Below are positions 35,215 through 43,437 of a stretch of 64,000 nucleotides of DNA, in pieces (the stretch's first letter is position 1; the number at the start of each line of letters is the position of its first letter). The translations under genes were made by a program, and so were the position numbers. Origin of the DNA: a bacterium (GTDB lineage Bacteria; Cyanobacteriota; Vampirovibrionia; Obscuribacterales; Obscuribacteraceae); the NCBI GenBank assembly GCA_018062085.1, contig JAGOSY010000002.1:124001-188000 (forward strand), in the 5' to 3' direction. Under the pieces are notes generated by a model that saw only the letters and a list, made by a program, of their open reading frames with translations, was not told the origin of the DNA and made no database searches.

Positions 35215-37671
35215 ATGACGAAAAAAGAGCACCTTGATCTGACCGGCCCTACCAATATCAATTTGCTAGAAGCCTGCATAATTGGTTTAGTGGCAGCCAT
35301 CGGCGCTGTTTTACTCAAAGATGGAGTGGGCTTTCTTGGTGCTTGGCGCATTGCTGGCGTTGACTTTGCCAATGCTAATTTGGGCCAGTGGCACTTTTTG
35401 TTTTTGCCAGTAGTTGGATCATTGGGCGGTCTAGTCGCGGGGGCTTTAATTCAGTTTGTCGCACCAGCGGCGACTGGAAGCGGCATTCCTCAAGTGAAAG
35501 CAGCAATTATGGGAGTGCCGCAAGATCTTGGATTGCGTACTGCAGCTGTGAAATTAGTGAGCTGCGTGGTGGCACTCGGGTCTGGTCTATCTATGGGGCG
35601 TGAAGGCCCAACTGTACAACTATCAGCAGCTCTGTCAGCCAAAGCCAGCGAATTGATTCGCTCTTCGCCCAAGCATCGCGCTCAGCTCATTGCCGCTGGT
35701 GCCGGTGCCGGTTTGGCGGCTGCATTTAATGCACCACTTGCAGGTGCGCTCTTTGTTTTAGAAGAGCTAATTGGTCGTATTTCGGGCTTTACCGTTGGTA
35801 CAGCTGTTGTTGCTTGTTTTATGGCGGCAGTGCTTTCTCGCTTAGTCGGAGTACACAGTCTTGATATTGAAATGAGTAAGTTGAACGGATTGTCAACCTT
35901 TTTTCCTATAGACATTCCTTTCTATTTGCTTCTTGGAGTGGCTGCAGGTTTACTTGGCGCCCTTTTTAATAAATCTATTATTGGTGGCCTGACTATTAAC
36001 CGTGATTTTTTGAAATGGCCAGTGACAATCACTTGTGGTCTTGCTGGCTTAATTTCAGGTATTTTGGTCGCCTCTGTACCACCGCTCTATAACGACTATA
36101 GCGGTTTGCGCGAAGCACTTGTGGCTGGCAATCTCGGTCTAAATGCTATTCTGCTGGCCTTGGTCTTGCAATTTGTATTAACTGTAGTTGCCTATAGCTC
36201 TGGTGCTCCAGGAGGTCTGTTTGCCCCTAGTTTGACGATGGGGGCTTGTCTTGGTTTGCTGGTTGCTTTTGTCGAGCAACAGCTTTGTGGTTCTGCTAAT
36301 TCTGTCACTTTTGCCATAGTTGGTATGGGCGCTGTCTTCTGTGCCGTTGCCCGGGTGCCCATGACTGCTGTGGTGATAATTTTTGAGATGACCACAGACT
36401 TTAATGTGGTATTACCTTTGATGATTTGTTCAGTGGTTAGTTATCTCGTGGCCGAGAAGTTAGACCCGGGTTCTATCTATGATCAATTATTAGAATGGGG
36501 CGGTATTGATTCTGAATCTGTCGACCGGCCATCTCTTTTGCAGACAATTGCTGTTGGTCAAGTTATGGAGCGCCAAGTTGAAACCCTAGAACAATCTGCC
36601 ACCTTAGGGCAAATACGTGCACAGTTTGCTGCTTCTCGTCACCATGGCTTTCCGGTATTAGATCAAGACAAAAAAGTTGTGGGGATGCTGACAGAGCATG
36701 ATCTGCTGATTCTAAATCAAGAGCAAGAAGAGAATCTAAGTGCCAAAAAGTTGATGGTGCCAAATCCGGTCACTGTTGATTCTGAGCAGGTTTTGGCTGA
36801 AGCCGTTTTGCTTTTCGATAACTATAAAATTAGCCGTATTCCAGTTGTAGATGACGGGTGCTTAGTCGGTATTATAACTCGCGAAGATGTTATGGCGGCT
36901 GAGAGTAAAGGTTTCCTTCGACCAAAACGAGATCTCAGTGCCACATCATTTGTTACTTATGAGACTAGGTCATTGACTGAGAGCCGGTCGCGTCTTTTAG
37001 TGATTTTGCAAGAAGAGGGTGAAACTGAACGTCACGCTCTTGTTGCCCTTGCTGCCACCGTTGCCAAAGCCAAGTCTTTTGATCTCGAATGTTTGCATGT
37101 ACAGACAACTGGCTTAAATTCACTAGAAGTACAAAAAGATAGCAACCGTGCTCGTCTTTTCGTTCAGCAGGCAGAAGCTGTGGCAAATGAAATGTCTGTT
37201 GCTGTTCATACAAGTGTTCGTTTGGCTCAGCATCAGGCCATCGCTGTGGGCGAAATTATTGATAGACGGCCAATAGCGATGATTGTTGTCGCTCTCGATT
37301 TAGCAACTGACTTGCTAGAGCTTGAGTTGATTGTGAAGCAAACAGCTTGTCCAATTTTAGGTAGCTGTTCTTCTTACGGTGGCAATGCTAGTGCTGTAAC
37401 TCTCACCATTTTTGGCCTAGATCCAGCTCAAGCTTCTTTGTCAAAAGAAATTGGCCAGTTATTTATGCAAACTTCTGAAGCTAAGTTGGCTACTCTTCAT
37501 GAGAATGTAATTGAGAGTGAGAAAGTTAGTAAAATCCTTGAGTCGTTCAAGAGTGCTAATGAGCTTGCAATCTTGGCTCTTTCGCGGCAAAATTTTATAG
37601 CTGCTATTAAAGATGCTGAAGTGAGAGAGCTTCTAAAGCGCCAAGTACCAATTTTATTTTCGGTAAGTTGA
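35215..37671 (+). CDS. ClC chloride channel/antiporter with CBS pair and USP-like C-terminus
   Basis: 818 residues from ATG 35215 (AAGGAT five bases before; the longer frame from 35182 would begin in the terminator). The ClC core (about 1-420) has GSGIP, GREGP (gating E130) and GGLFAP; E183-E184 sits where the internal proton Glu is found in exchangers, so a H+/Cl- antiporter is likely. Two CBS domains (about 445-570; ITREDV) may bind nucleotides. The last 250 residues are USP-like. The stop TGA overlaps the amylase ATG (TGATG). Confidence 0.92.
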   Translation: MTKKEHLDLTGPTNINLLEACIIGLVAAIGAVLLKDGVGFLGAWRIAGVDFANANLGQWHFLFLPVVGSLGGLVAGALIQFVAPAATGSGIPQVKAAIMGVPQDLGLRTAAVKLVSCVVALGSGLSMGREGPTVQLSAALSAKASELIRSSPKHRAQLIAAGAGAGLAAAFNAPLAGALFVLEELIGRISGFTVGTAVVACFMAAVLSRLVGVHSLDIEMSKLNGLSTFFPIDIPFYLLLGVAAGLLGALFNKSIIGGLTINRDFLKWPVTITCGLAGLISGILVASVPPLYNDYSGLREALVAGNLGLNAILLALVLQFVLTVVAYSSGAPGGLFAPSLTMGACLGLLVAFVEQQLCGSANSVTFAIVGMGAVFCAVARVPMTAVVIIFEMTTDFNVVLPLMICSVVSYLVAEKLDPGSIYDQLLEWGGIDSESVDRPSLLQTIAVGQVMERQVETLEQSATLGQIRAQFAASRHHGFPVLDQDKKVVGMLTEHDLLILNQEQEENLSAKKLMVPNPVTVDSEQVLAEAVLLFDNYKISRIPVVDDGCLVGIITREDVMAAESKGFLRPKRDLSATSFVTYETRSLTESRSRLLVILQEEGETERHALVALAATVAKAKSFDLECLHVQTTGLNSLEVQKDSNRARLFVQQAEAVANEMSVAVHTSVRLAQHQAIAVGEIIDRRPIAMIVVALDLATDLLELELIVKQTACPILGSCSSYGGNASAVTLTIFGLDPAQASLSKEIGQLFMQTSEAKLATLHENVIESEKVSKILESFKSANELAILALSRQNFIAAIKDAEVRELLKRQVPILFSVS

Positions 37672-39794
37672 TGAGTAAATTATTTGATTGGACCGCAATT
37701 GTATTTTCTTTGCTGACCTTGCAGTCTGTTTCTGCGGTGCAAGCTTCAGACTTTCATAAAGATATTATCTATCAGGTTTTTACAGATAGATTTTTCAACG
37801 GGCGCCAAGACAATGATAATCCACCTCAGAGCCCTGGCCTGTTTGATGGCGGCCGCAAAAACTGGAAGGCATACTGGGGCGGTGATCTAGCTGGGGTTCG
37901 AGAGAAGCTTGCTTATATAAAGAGTTTAGGCTGCACAGCCATTTGGATTTCGCCTTGCATTGATAACATCAACAAACCAGATAATGATGCTGCTGGCAAT
38001 ATGGTGGCGCCTTATCACGGTTATCATGCTCGTGATTTTATGAGAGTTGATGAGCATTTTGGTGACAGTGAGATGAGTTGGAAAGATTTTGATGCTTTGA
38101 CCAAGGCTGCCCACGATCTCAATATGCGAGTCTTTGTTGATATGCCCTTTAATCATACTAGCCCGTACAATCGTGGTGAATATGGTGCCCTCTATGATAA
38201 CGGTCAGTATAGAAGTGACGTAGAAAACGACCGCAATAAATATTTCCATCACTTGCCTGCTGTTAGTGATTTTAACGATTCTTATCAGCTGCAATATGGC
38301 ACCATATTTTATTTGGGCGATTTAGATCAAGAAAATCAGTATGTTGACACTTACCTAAAACAAGCAGCGGCAAAGTTTCAAAGTCATGGAGCCGATGGTA
38401 CTAGGCTTGATGCCGCTAAGCATATGAACTGGGGTTGGCAGCACGTCTTGGCAAATAGCTTATATAACCGCGCTGATCATTTAGTTCTGGGCGAGTGGTG
38501 GCTTACTGGTATTGACGATCAAATGTATAAAGATGCCGTCAAATTTGCTAATAAGGGTGGTATTTCGCTTTACGATTTTCCATTGGCCTATGCTATTCGT
38601 AAGTCGTTTGCGGATGGCGGCGACCTGCGACTAGTTGATCAAGTCGTTAGCCAAGAGAACAAAGATTTCATTGATAGCAATGAACTTTTGACCTTCATTG
38701 ACAATCACGATATGTCGCGCTTTCCCAGTATCAATCAAGATAAGAAAGCTATGCAACTAGCTCTAGCAACCCTTCTTACTAGTCGCGGCATTCCCATCAT
38801 TTATTATGGTACCGAGCAAGGTTTGCATGATGATACTAATGGCGGTGAAGACCCCTATGACCGTCCCATGATGCAGAGTTTCGATCAATCATCTGAGAAC
38901 TATAAATTGATTCAAAAACTCACAGCCCGAAGACATTCAAATTTGGCTCTAAGCTCCGGTAAGCAGAAAACTATTTTCTGCTCTAAAGATCTCTATGTCT
39001 TTGAGCGTCGAGCCGGAGATCAAGTTGCCGTTGTGGCGCTCTCTTTGAGTAAAGGGGAAGCTGCTGTCGGTAATTTAGTTTCTACTGCTCTTGGTTTGCC
39101 TGCCAACCAGCGTGTCGAAGACGCACTCAACGGTGATCTTTCGGGTATTGCCTTTAAGTCAGGTAGTGAACTTAGTTTACCGCCCCGATCTCTTGCGGTT
39201 TGGTTGACTAAGGCGAGTTCGCCCGCCGCCTTTATCGCGGCGGTACGACCACCGGCGGCCACTGCCGGCAAACCGGTCACTATCTATGGTGCAGGCTTTG
39301 GGTCAGGCTTAGATAAAGCTAGCAAGGTCACTGTTGGCGGTGAAGAGATGACAATTTCTTCGTGGGCTGACGACAAAATCGTATTCAATGCTCCTCTGCT
39401 CAAGCATGGTCGCTGTGCGCTTGAAGTAACTTGCGGGAGTTCAAACAAGGCTAGTGCAGAGATGGTCGTGGTTGAAGGTAAGCTAGTTCTCGTCAGGTTT
39501 GTGGTCTCAGGACTGAAGCTTGCCCCTGGCGAGAAGCTCTATATCAGTGGCAATACTAGCGCATTAGGCGGCGGTGCTTTGGTGCCCACAGATGCTGCCG
39601 GACCAATGCTGGTCAATCAAGATAGCCCAGAAAGAACATTGATCTTGGCCGTGCCCATGCCTGCTGGTCAGTCAGTAGACTTGCGTCTGTTTGTTTGCAA
39701 TGGCAAAGATGAGCTTGTGAGAAGCGAGAGCAAGGCACACACTTTGAAGATGCCACAGCTAGGACCAAGTGTCGTTAAAATGACTTGGCAATGA
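37671..39794 (+). CDS. secreted GH13 amylase, cyclodextrin glucanotransferase-like
   Basis: 707 residues with the A-B-C-D-E order of CGTases: signal peptide (FSLLTLQSVSAVQA), (beta/alpha)8 barrel with nucleophile D247 (GTRLDAAKH), acid E275 (LGEWW) and D347 (FIDNHDMSRF); C domain; an IPT/TIG D domain (about 525-600, PVTIYGAGFG) and a CBM20-like E domain (about 605-705). It acts outside on starch or glycogen, making maltooligosaccharides or cyclodextrins. Its ATG overlaps the ClC stop, so they are coupled. Confidence 0.9.
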   Translation: MSKLFDWTAIVFSLLTLQSVSAVQASDFHKDIIYQVFTDRFFNGRQDNDNPPQSPGLFDGGRKNWKAYWGGDLAGVREKLAYIKSLGCTAIWISPCIDNINKPDNDAAGNMVAPYHGYHARDFMRVDEHFGDSEMSWKDFDALTKAAHDLNMRVFVDMPFNHTSPYNRGEYGALYDNGQYRSDVENDRNKYFHHLPAVSDFNDSYQLQYGTIFYLGDLDQENQYVDTYLKQAAAKFQSHGADGTRLDAAKHMNWGWQHVLANSLYNRADHLVLGEWWLTGIDDQMYKDAVKFANKGGISLYDFPLAYAIRKSFADGGDLRLVDQVVSQENKDFIDSNELLTFIDNHDMSRFPSINQDKKAMQLALATLLTSRGIPIIYYGTEQGLHDDTNGGEDPYDRPMMQSFDQSSENYKLIQKLTARRHSNLALSSGKQKTIFCSKDLYVFERRAGDQVAVVALSLSKGEAAVGNLVSTALGLPANQRVEDALNGDLSGIAFKSGSELSLPPRSLAVWLTKASSPAAFIAAVRPPAATAGKPVTIYGAGFGSGLDKASKVTVGGEEMTISSWADDKIVFNAPLLKHGRCALEVTCGSSNKASAEMVVVEGKLVLVRFVVSGLKLAPGEKLYISGNTSALGGGALVPTDAAGPMLVNQDSPERTLILAVPMPAGQSVDLRLFVCNGKDELVRSESKAHTLKMPQLGPSVVKMTWQ

Positions 39795-39936
39795 CTGCGG
39801 GCAATAACACCTGACAAGGGCTGCAAAGTGGCTAATCTCTGCTAATTCCTGCAAATCTTTGAATTTGCTGGTTTGAGCCCATTTATTAGCTAAAATAGGC
39901 AGTTGTGAGCTTTAGATACTGGAAGCAAGATTTACC
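39795..39936. other. 142-bp leader of the queuosine genes
   Basis: The region probably contains the queF promoter; a TAAAAT -10-like box is seen near 39889. No preQ1 riboswitch fold was recognised by eye. GGAAG about 12 bases before the queF ATG is a weak ribosome site. Confidence 0.3.
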
Positions 39937-40389
39937 ATGACCGAGAAAGCAAAAAAACAGAAGTTTGCCCAGTTGGGCAAAACCAATAAGCAGATTTATG
40001 ACGATCCCAAAGCCGCTATTCTTGAGTGCTTTCCTAACCCCTTTGCTGATCCTGAGCAAAATGTAAACGGTGTTGTTGGCACAATTCATATTGAAGCGCC
40101 AGAATTCACAACTCTCTGCCCAATTACCGGGCAGCCTGACTTCGCCACAATTGTTATTGATTACCGGCCGCGACAACTCTGCGTGGAGAGCAAGTCGTTG
40201 AAGGTCTATCTCGGGGCATTTCGTCAATTTAACGAATTTCACGAAGCGAGTGTTAATCGTATCGCCAATGATTTGATCACCTTGCTAGATCCTCACTATC
40301 TCAAGGTGGAGGGGCGCTTTACTCCTCGGGGCGGTATTCCATTTTGGCCCACAGCTGAATACACTAGGGCCAAGAAGACTTCTAAGTAG
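39937..40389 (+). CDS. queF: QueF, NADPH-dependent preQ0 reductase
   Basis: 150 residues, the short T-fold (YkvM-type) form. Visible are the catalytic C61 and D68 in LCPITGQPDFA, the QueF signature ESKSLKVYLGAFRQFNEFHE and PRGGIPFWP. It reduces the nitrile of preQ0 to preQ1 in queuosine synthesis. First of four consecutive queuosine genes on the same strand. Confidence 0.97.
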   Translation: MTEKAKKQKFAQLGKTNKQIYDDPKAAILECFPNPFADPEQNVNGVVGTIHIEAPEFTTLCPITGQPDFATIVIDYRPRQLCVESKSLKVYLGAFRQFNEFHEASVNRIANDLITLLDPHYLKVEGRFTPRGGIPFWPTAEYTRAKKTSK

Positions 40390-40452
40390 AGCTTATGTAC
40401 TGGCTATTTGCTACAATTTTTGGGCCCCTCAGTTCTATGTTGCTTGCAATCA

Positions 40453-41151
40453 ATGTCTAAAGCTTTAGTAGTTTTTTCTGGTGGTCAAGACAGTACCACT
40501 TGCCTTTATTGGGCCAAACAACGTTTTGATTTAGTGCGGGCTCTGACATTTGATTATGGTCAGAGGCATCGCCTTGAGCTTGTCAGTGCTCGAACCATCG
40601 CCCAGATGGCTGGTGTGGAGCAAGAAGTAATAGAGTTGGGTAAAATCTTTGCTGGTTTAAGCCCCCTTACTGATCTCTCTAAGCCGGTTGAGGCCTATGA
40701 TGGCGTCGAGAGCTTACCTCAGGGCATTGCCTCTACTTTTGTGCCGGGACGCAATATCTTGTTTCTTTCGGTGGCTGCAAACCGTGCCTATGTCTTGGGT
40801 TGCGACACTGTTGTAATTGGAGTGGCAGAGCAAGACTTTGGCGGATATCCTGATTGTCGCTTAGAGTTTATTGAAAAAATGCAGGCAGCTCTAGCCAGCG
40901 GTTTAGATGCGCCGCTCACAATTGCAGCCCCACTGATGAATTTGACTAAAGAGGATACTGTTGTCCTGGCCCAATCTCTGCCTGGCTGTCTGGAGGCCTT
41001 GGCTTATTCCACCACTTGCTACAACGGTGTATGCCCGCCCTGTGGCCATTGTAATTCGTGCTTACTGCGAGCAAAAGGCTTTGAGCAAGCTGGCATCAGT
41101 GACCCCTTGCTTAGTCTAGTTCAGTTAGCTGAGGAAGTGAAAAGTGGATAG
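40453..41151 (+). CDS. queC: QueC, 7-cyano-7-deazaguanine synthase
   Basis: 232 residues from ATG 40453. The PP-loop SGGQDSTT, RALTFDYGQRH, STFVPGRNILFLS and the zinc-binding C-terminal CYNGVCPPCGHCNSC are diagnostic. It uses ATP and ammonia to turn 7-carboxy-7-deazaguanine into preQ0. A strong ribosome site is not evident, and 63 bp separate it from queF. The 3' end overlaps queD by 8 bp. Confidence 0.97.
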   Translation: MSKALVVFSGGQDSTTCLYWAKQRFDLVRALTFDYGQRHRLELVSARTIAQMAGVEQEVIELGKIFAGLSPLTDLSKPVEAYDGVESLPQGIASTFVPGRNILFLSVAANRAYVLGCDTVVIGVAEQDFGGYPDCRLEFIEKMQAALASGLDAPLTIAAPLMNLTKEDTVVLAQSLPGCLEALAYSTTCYNGVCPPCGHCNSCLLRAKGFEQAGISDPLLSLVQLAEEVKSG

Positions 41152-41587
41152 TAAGCAAACTATCTCAGCTGTTCGCAAGTTGCAGTTTTGTGCTGGGCAT
41201 CGTCTATATCAACACGAATCAAAGTGTCGCCATCTTCATGGCCATAACTATAAAGTTTTTCTCCATGCTCAATCTACTTCTAACTTAGATCAAATTGGTC
41301 GAGTAATTGATTTTTCTATATTGAAAGGGCGTTTCTTGCCCTGGATTGAAGAGAACTGGGACCACGGGTTCATAGTTTGGCAAGGCGACCTAGAAGCAAT
41401 TGCCGCATTAAGGGCAATACCAGATCAGAAACTATTTTTACTTGATAGCAACCCCACAGCCGAGAATCTGGCTCTTTATCTACTCAATCAGGTGGCTCCA
41501 AAACTCTTAGCAGAAACTGACGTGAGTATTTCTAAGATTGTTCTCTGGGAAACAGAGAACTGTTTTGTTGAAGTTACAACTGCATGA
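41144..41587 (+). CDS. queD: QueD, 6-carboxytetrahydropterin synthase
   Basis: 147 residues of the PTPS/QueD T-fold. Zinc His ligands are in CAGHRL and HLHGHNY; DFSILKG, PTAENLALYLL and WETENCFVEV follow. It makes 6-carboxy-tetrahydropterin from dihydroneopterin triphosphate. GTG 41144 is chosen because GAGGAAG lies seven bases upstream. It overlaps queC by 8 bp and queE by 4 bp. Confidence 0.95.
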   Translation: MDSKQTISAVRKLQFCAGHRLYQHESKCRHLHGHNYKVFLHAQSTSNLDQIGRVIDFSILKGRFLPWIEENWDHGFIVWQGDLEAIAALRAIPDQKLFLLDSNPTAENLALYLLNQVAPKLLAETDVSISKIVLWETENCFVEVTTA

Positions 41588-42300
41588 GAGGCGATAATCC
41601 ACTACGTCCCCAAGAATTAAATGATGGCCATCTTTGGGTGCAAGAAGTTTTTTACACGCTTCAAGGTGAAGGCCCCTTTACTGGTCAGCCAGCAGTGTTC
41701 GTTAGGTTGGCCGGTTGCAATCTTTGTTGCTTCTGGTGTGATACTGAATTTGAGTCTTCTGATTGGCGGCCTCAATTGCCCGAGCTAATGGCCGCTATCG
41801 AGAAAGTGCGTCCGCCATTTTGTCAGCTAATTGTCCTTACCGGTGGTGAGCCCTTTCGCCAGAATATCGGACCTTTAGTTGAGAGCGTGCTTGCTCTCAG
41901 CGACAAGCTCATTGTGCAAATTGAAACGAATGGCACACTTTATGTTGATTTGCCAGATAGTAGTCGCATTCATATTGTCTGTAGCCCTAAGACCAGTGCA
42001 CTGAATCAGCGGCTTTTGCCCAAGATCAGTTCGTATAAGTATCTCATTGCCGCTGGTCAGTATGATAACGGCGATGGTTTGCCGCTTGAGAGTACTCAGA
42101 AGGTCGGTGAGAGCATGCGCATAGCCAGGCCAGCTCAAGCTTTAGTGGCGGACGCTGGTGAACCTTCTGTCTTTGTCATGCCAATTGATACAGGTTCTGT
42201 TGCTGGAAGTTGTGCCAACACCCAGGCCGCAGTTGAGGTGGCCCTAAATTTCGGTTATCGCCTCACTCTGCAAACCCACAAGATAACTGGTATTCCCTAG
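41584..42300 (+). CDS. queE: QueE, 7-carboxy-7-deazaguanine synthase
   Basis: 238 residues, radical SAM. C45-x3-C49-x2-C52 in GCNLCCFWC binds the 4Fe-4S cluster; FYTLQGEGPFTGQPAVFVR and VLTGGEPFRQ are typical. It rearranges carboxytetrahydropterin to carboxydeazaguanine. The ATG overlaps the queD stop. The last 38 bp overlap the convergent PD-(D/E)xK-like gene. Confidence 0.96.
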   Translation: MRGDNPLRPQELNDGHLWVQEVFYTLQGEGPFTGQPAVFVRLAGCNLCCFWCDTEFESSDWRPQLPELMAAIEKVRPPFCQLIVLTGGEPFRQNIGPLVESVLALSDKLIVQIETNGTLYVDLPDSSRIHIVCSPKTSALNQRLLPKISSYKYLIAAGQYDNGDGLPLESTQKVGESMRIARPAQALVADAGEPSVFVMPIDTGSVAGSCANTQAAVEVALNFGYRLTLQTHKITGIP

Positions 42301-42814
42301 AGCTAAGCCTTGCCGAGTTGGCACAGTCGAAGGCTTTTAATATTAGTTCGCTGTCTCTTTGGGGTGCTAGTGCTGCGGTCGAGTCAATTGATGCAGAATT
42401 TTGCAAGTACCAACATTTATTGCCTTCGAGCAAGCAAAGTTTCTGGCCTGCTCCTTCGGCAAATGTTGCCCAGTAAAATTTTGGATAGGCATGGGCCTTG
42501 TCTCTAGGGGCAAACAGTCGCACTGAATAGCGATTTGGCAGGGCGATACCCTTGATGCATAGTATGGGAAAATTTGACTGCTCTGCAGCTTCTTGATAGC
42601 GAGTTGGTTTGCCTCCGGCTCTATTTCTATTGCTATAACTTTCAATTTCGATAGAGATTTGCTCATTTGCCAACCAGAGATGCGGGCGATAAGTGCCAAA
42701 GGATAAGTTGAAGCTGGTGTTCCCTAGCTCTATACCTAGGCTTAGGAAGAAGACTTTCCAGCTGGCCTCTAAACAGGACTCATCAAAAATTGATCGAACT
42801 GCGCCTCCAAACAT
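42263..42814 (-). CDS. hypothetical protein, possibly PD-(D/E)xK nuclease-like
   Basis: 183 residues. The segment YRPHLWLANEQISIEIES and downstream ILCIKGIAL give the strand order of small restriction-like nucleases that have YxPDFxL...wxEvKg, but the Asp is His here and the (D/E)xK triad is not complete, so activity is doubtful. It overlaps the end of queE by 38 bp on the opposite strand and is divergent from the thioredoxin-like gene. Confidence 0.5.
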   Translation of the reverse strand: MFGGAVRSIFDESCLEASWKVFFLSLGIELGNTSFNLSFGTYRPHLWLANEQISIEIESYSNRNRAGGKPTRYQEAAEQSNFPILCIKGIALPNRYSVRLFAPRDKAHAYPKFYWATFAEGAGQKLCLLEGNKCWYLQNSASIDSTAALAPQRDSELILKAFDCANSARLSSREYQLSCGFAE

Positions 42815-42940
42815 TTGTTTGCCTCGCTAGATGTGCTTTTGACTAAAGAAATACTATTACGGTTGTCTCACTCGGTCACTGTGCTATTGCACAGAATTGG
42901 CCGCAAAGCTAAACTACTGTTCTGGTTTATGTAGGTGCTT

Positions 42941-43429
42941 ATGCTAGTCAAGCTCTTCTTACTTACCGAGGTTTTTGCTCTGTCGTGCCTTTGCGCCGTT
43001 TCGCTTTCGTTATCTATTGTGGCTTTGGCGCATGCTGCACCCCTTAATGCAGTAATTGCTCAAGCCCCTGAGTCTTCTGGGCTTGGCAATCAAGAGCGAG
43101 CATGTAGAGTTTTGGTTGTGTTGGTTTACGATCAGCATTGCAAGGCCTGGTGCACAAAAGTCAGACCAATAATGCAAGAGCTAGCCGATGAACTTGGTGA
43201 AGAGGTAAGCGTTGTCGAAATTGACTCTTCAGCTACAGTTGGAAAGAGTGCCATAAAGACTGCCGAAGATCTGGGCATCATTCGTTACTACAAAGATGTA
43301 GATATGGTGCCGGTGGTAATGATCTTTGATAGCAAAAAGAAGCTGATGCATGAGCTTGGTGGCCCTAAAACAAAAGAGACGTACAAGGCAGCAATTTTAA
43401 GTACTCTAAAAACTGCTAAAAACAAGTAG
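42941..43429 (+). CDS. secreted thioredoxin-like protein
   Basis: 162 residues from ATG 42941. A long signal peptide ends near ALAHA. The mature part has thioredoxin order (VLVVLVYDQHCKAWCTKVR, VSVVEIDSSA, VDMVPVVMIFDSKKKL with the cis-Pro in MVP). The active site is CKAWC, three residues between the cysteines instead of CxxC, so redox behaviour would differ. The gene lies 8 bp before the kinase gene and is probably co-transcribed with it. Confidence 0.75.
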   Translation: MLVKLFLLTEVFALSCLCAVSLSLSIVALAHAAPLNAVIAQAPESSGLGNQERACRVLVVLVYDQHCKAWCTKVRPIMQELADELGEEVSVVEIDSSATVGKSAIKTAEDLGIIRYYKDVDMVPVVMIFDSKKKLMHELGGPKTKETYKAAILSTLKTAKNK

Positions 43430-43437
43430 CTAACTAT

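Noticed and set aside
39795..39936. preQ1 riboswitch before queF
   Set aside because: No preQ1-type pseudoknot pattern could be recognised in the leader.
42263..42814. Active PD-(D/E)xK nuclease
   Set aside because: The expected Asp is His and the (D/E)xK triad cannot be completed.
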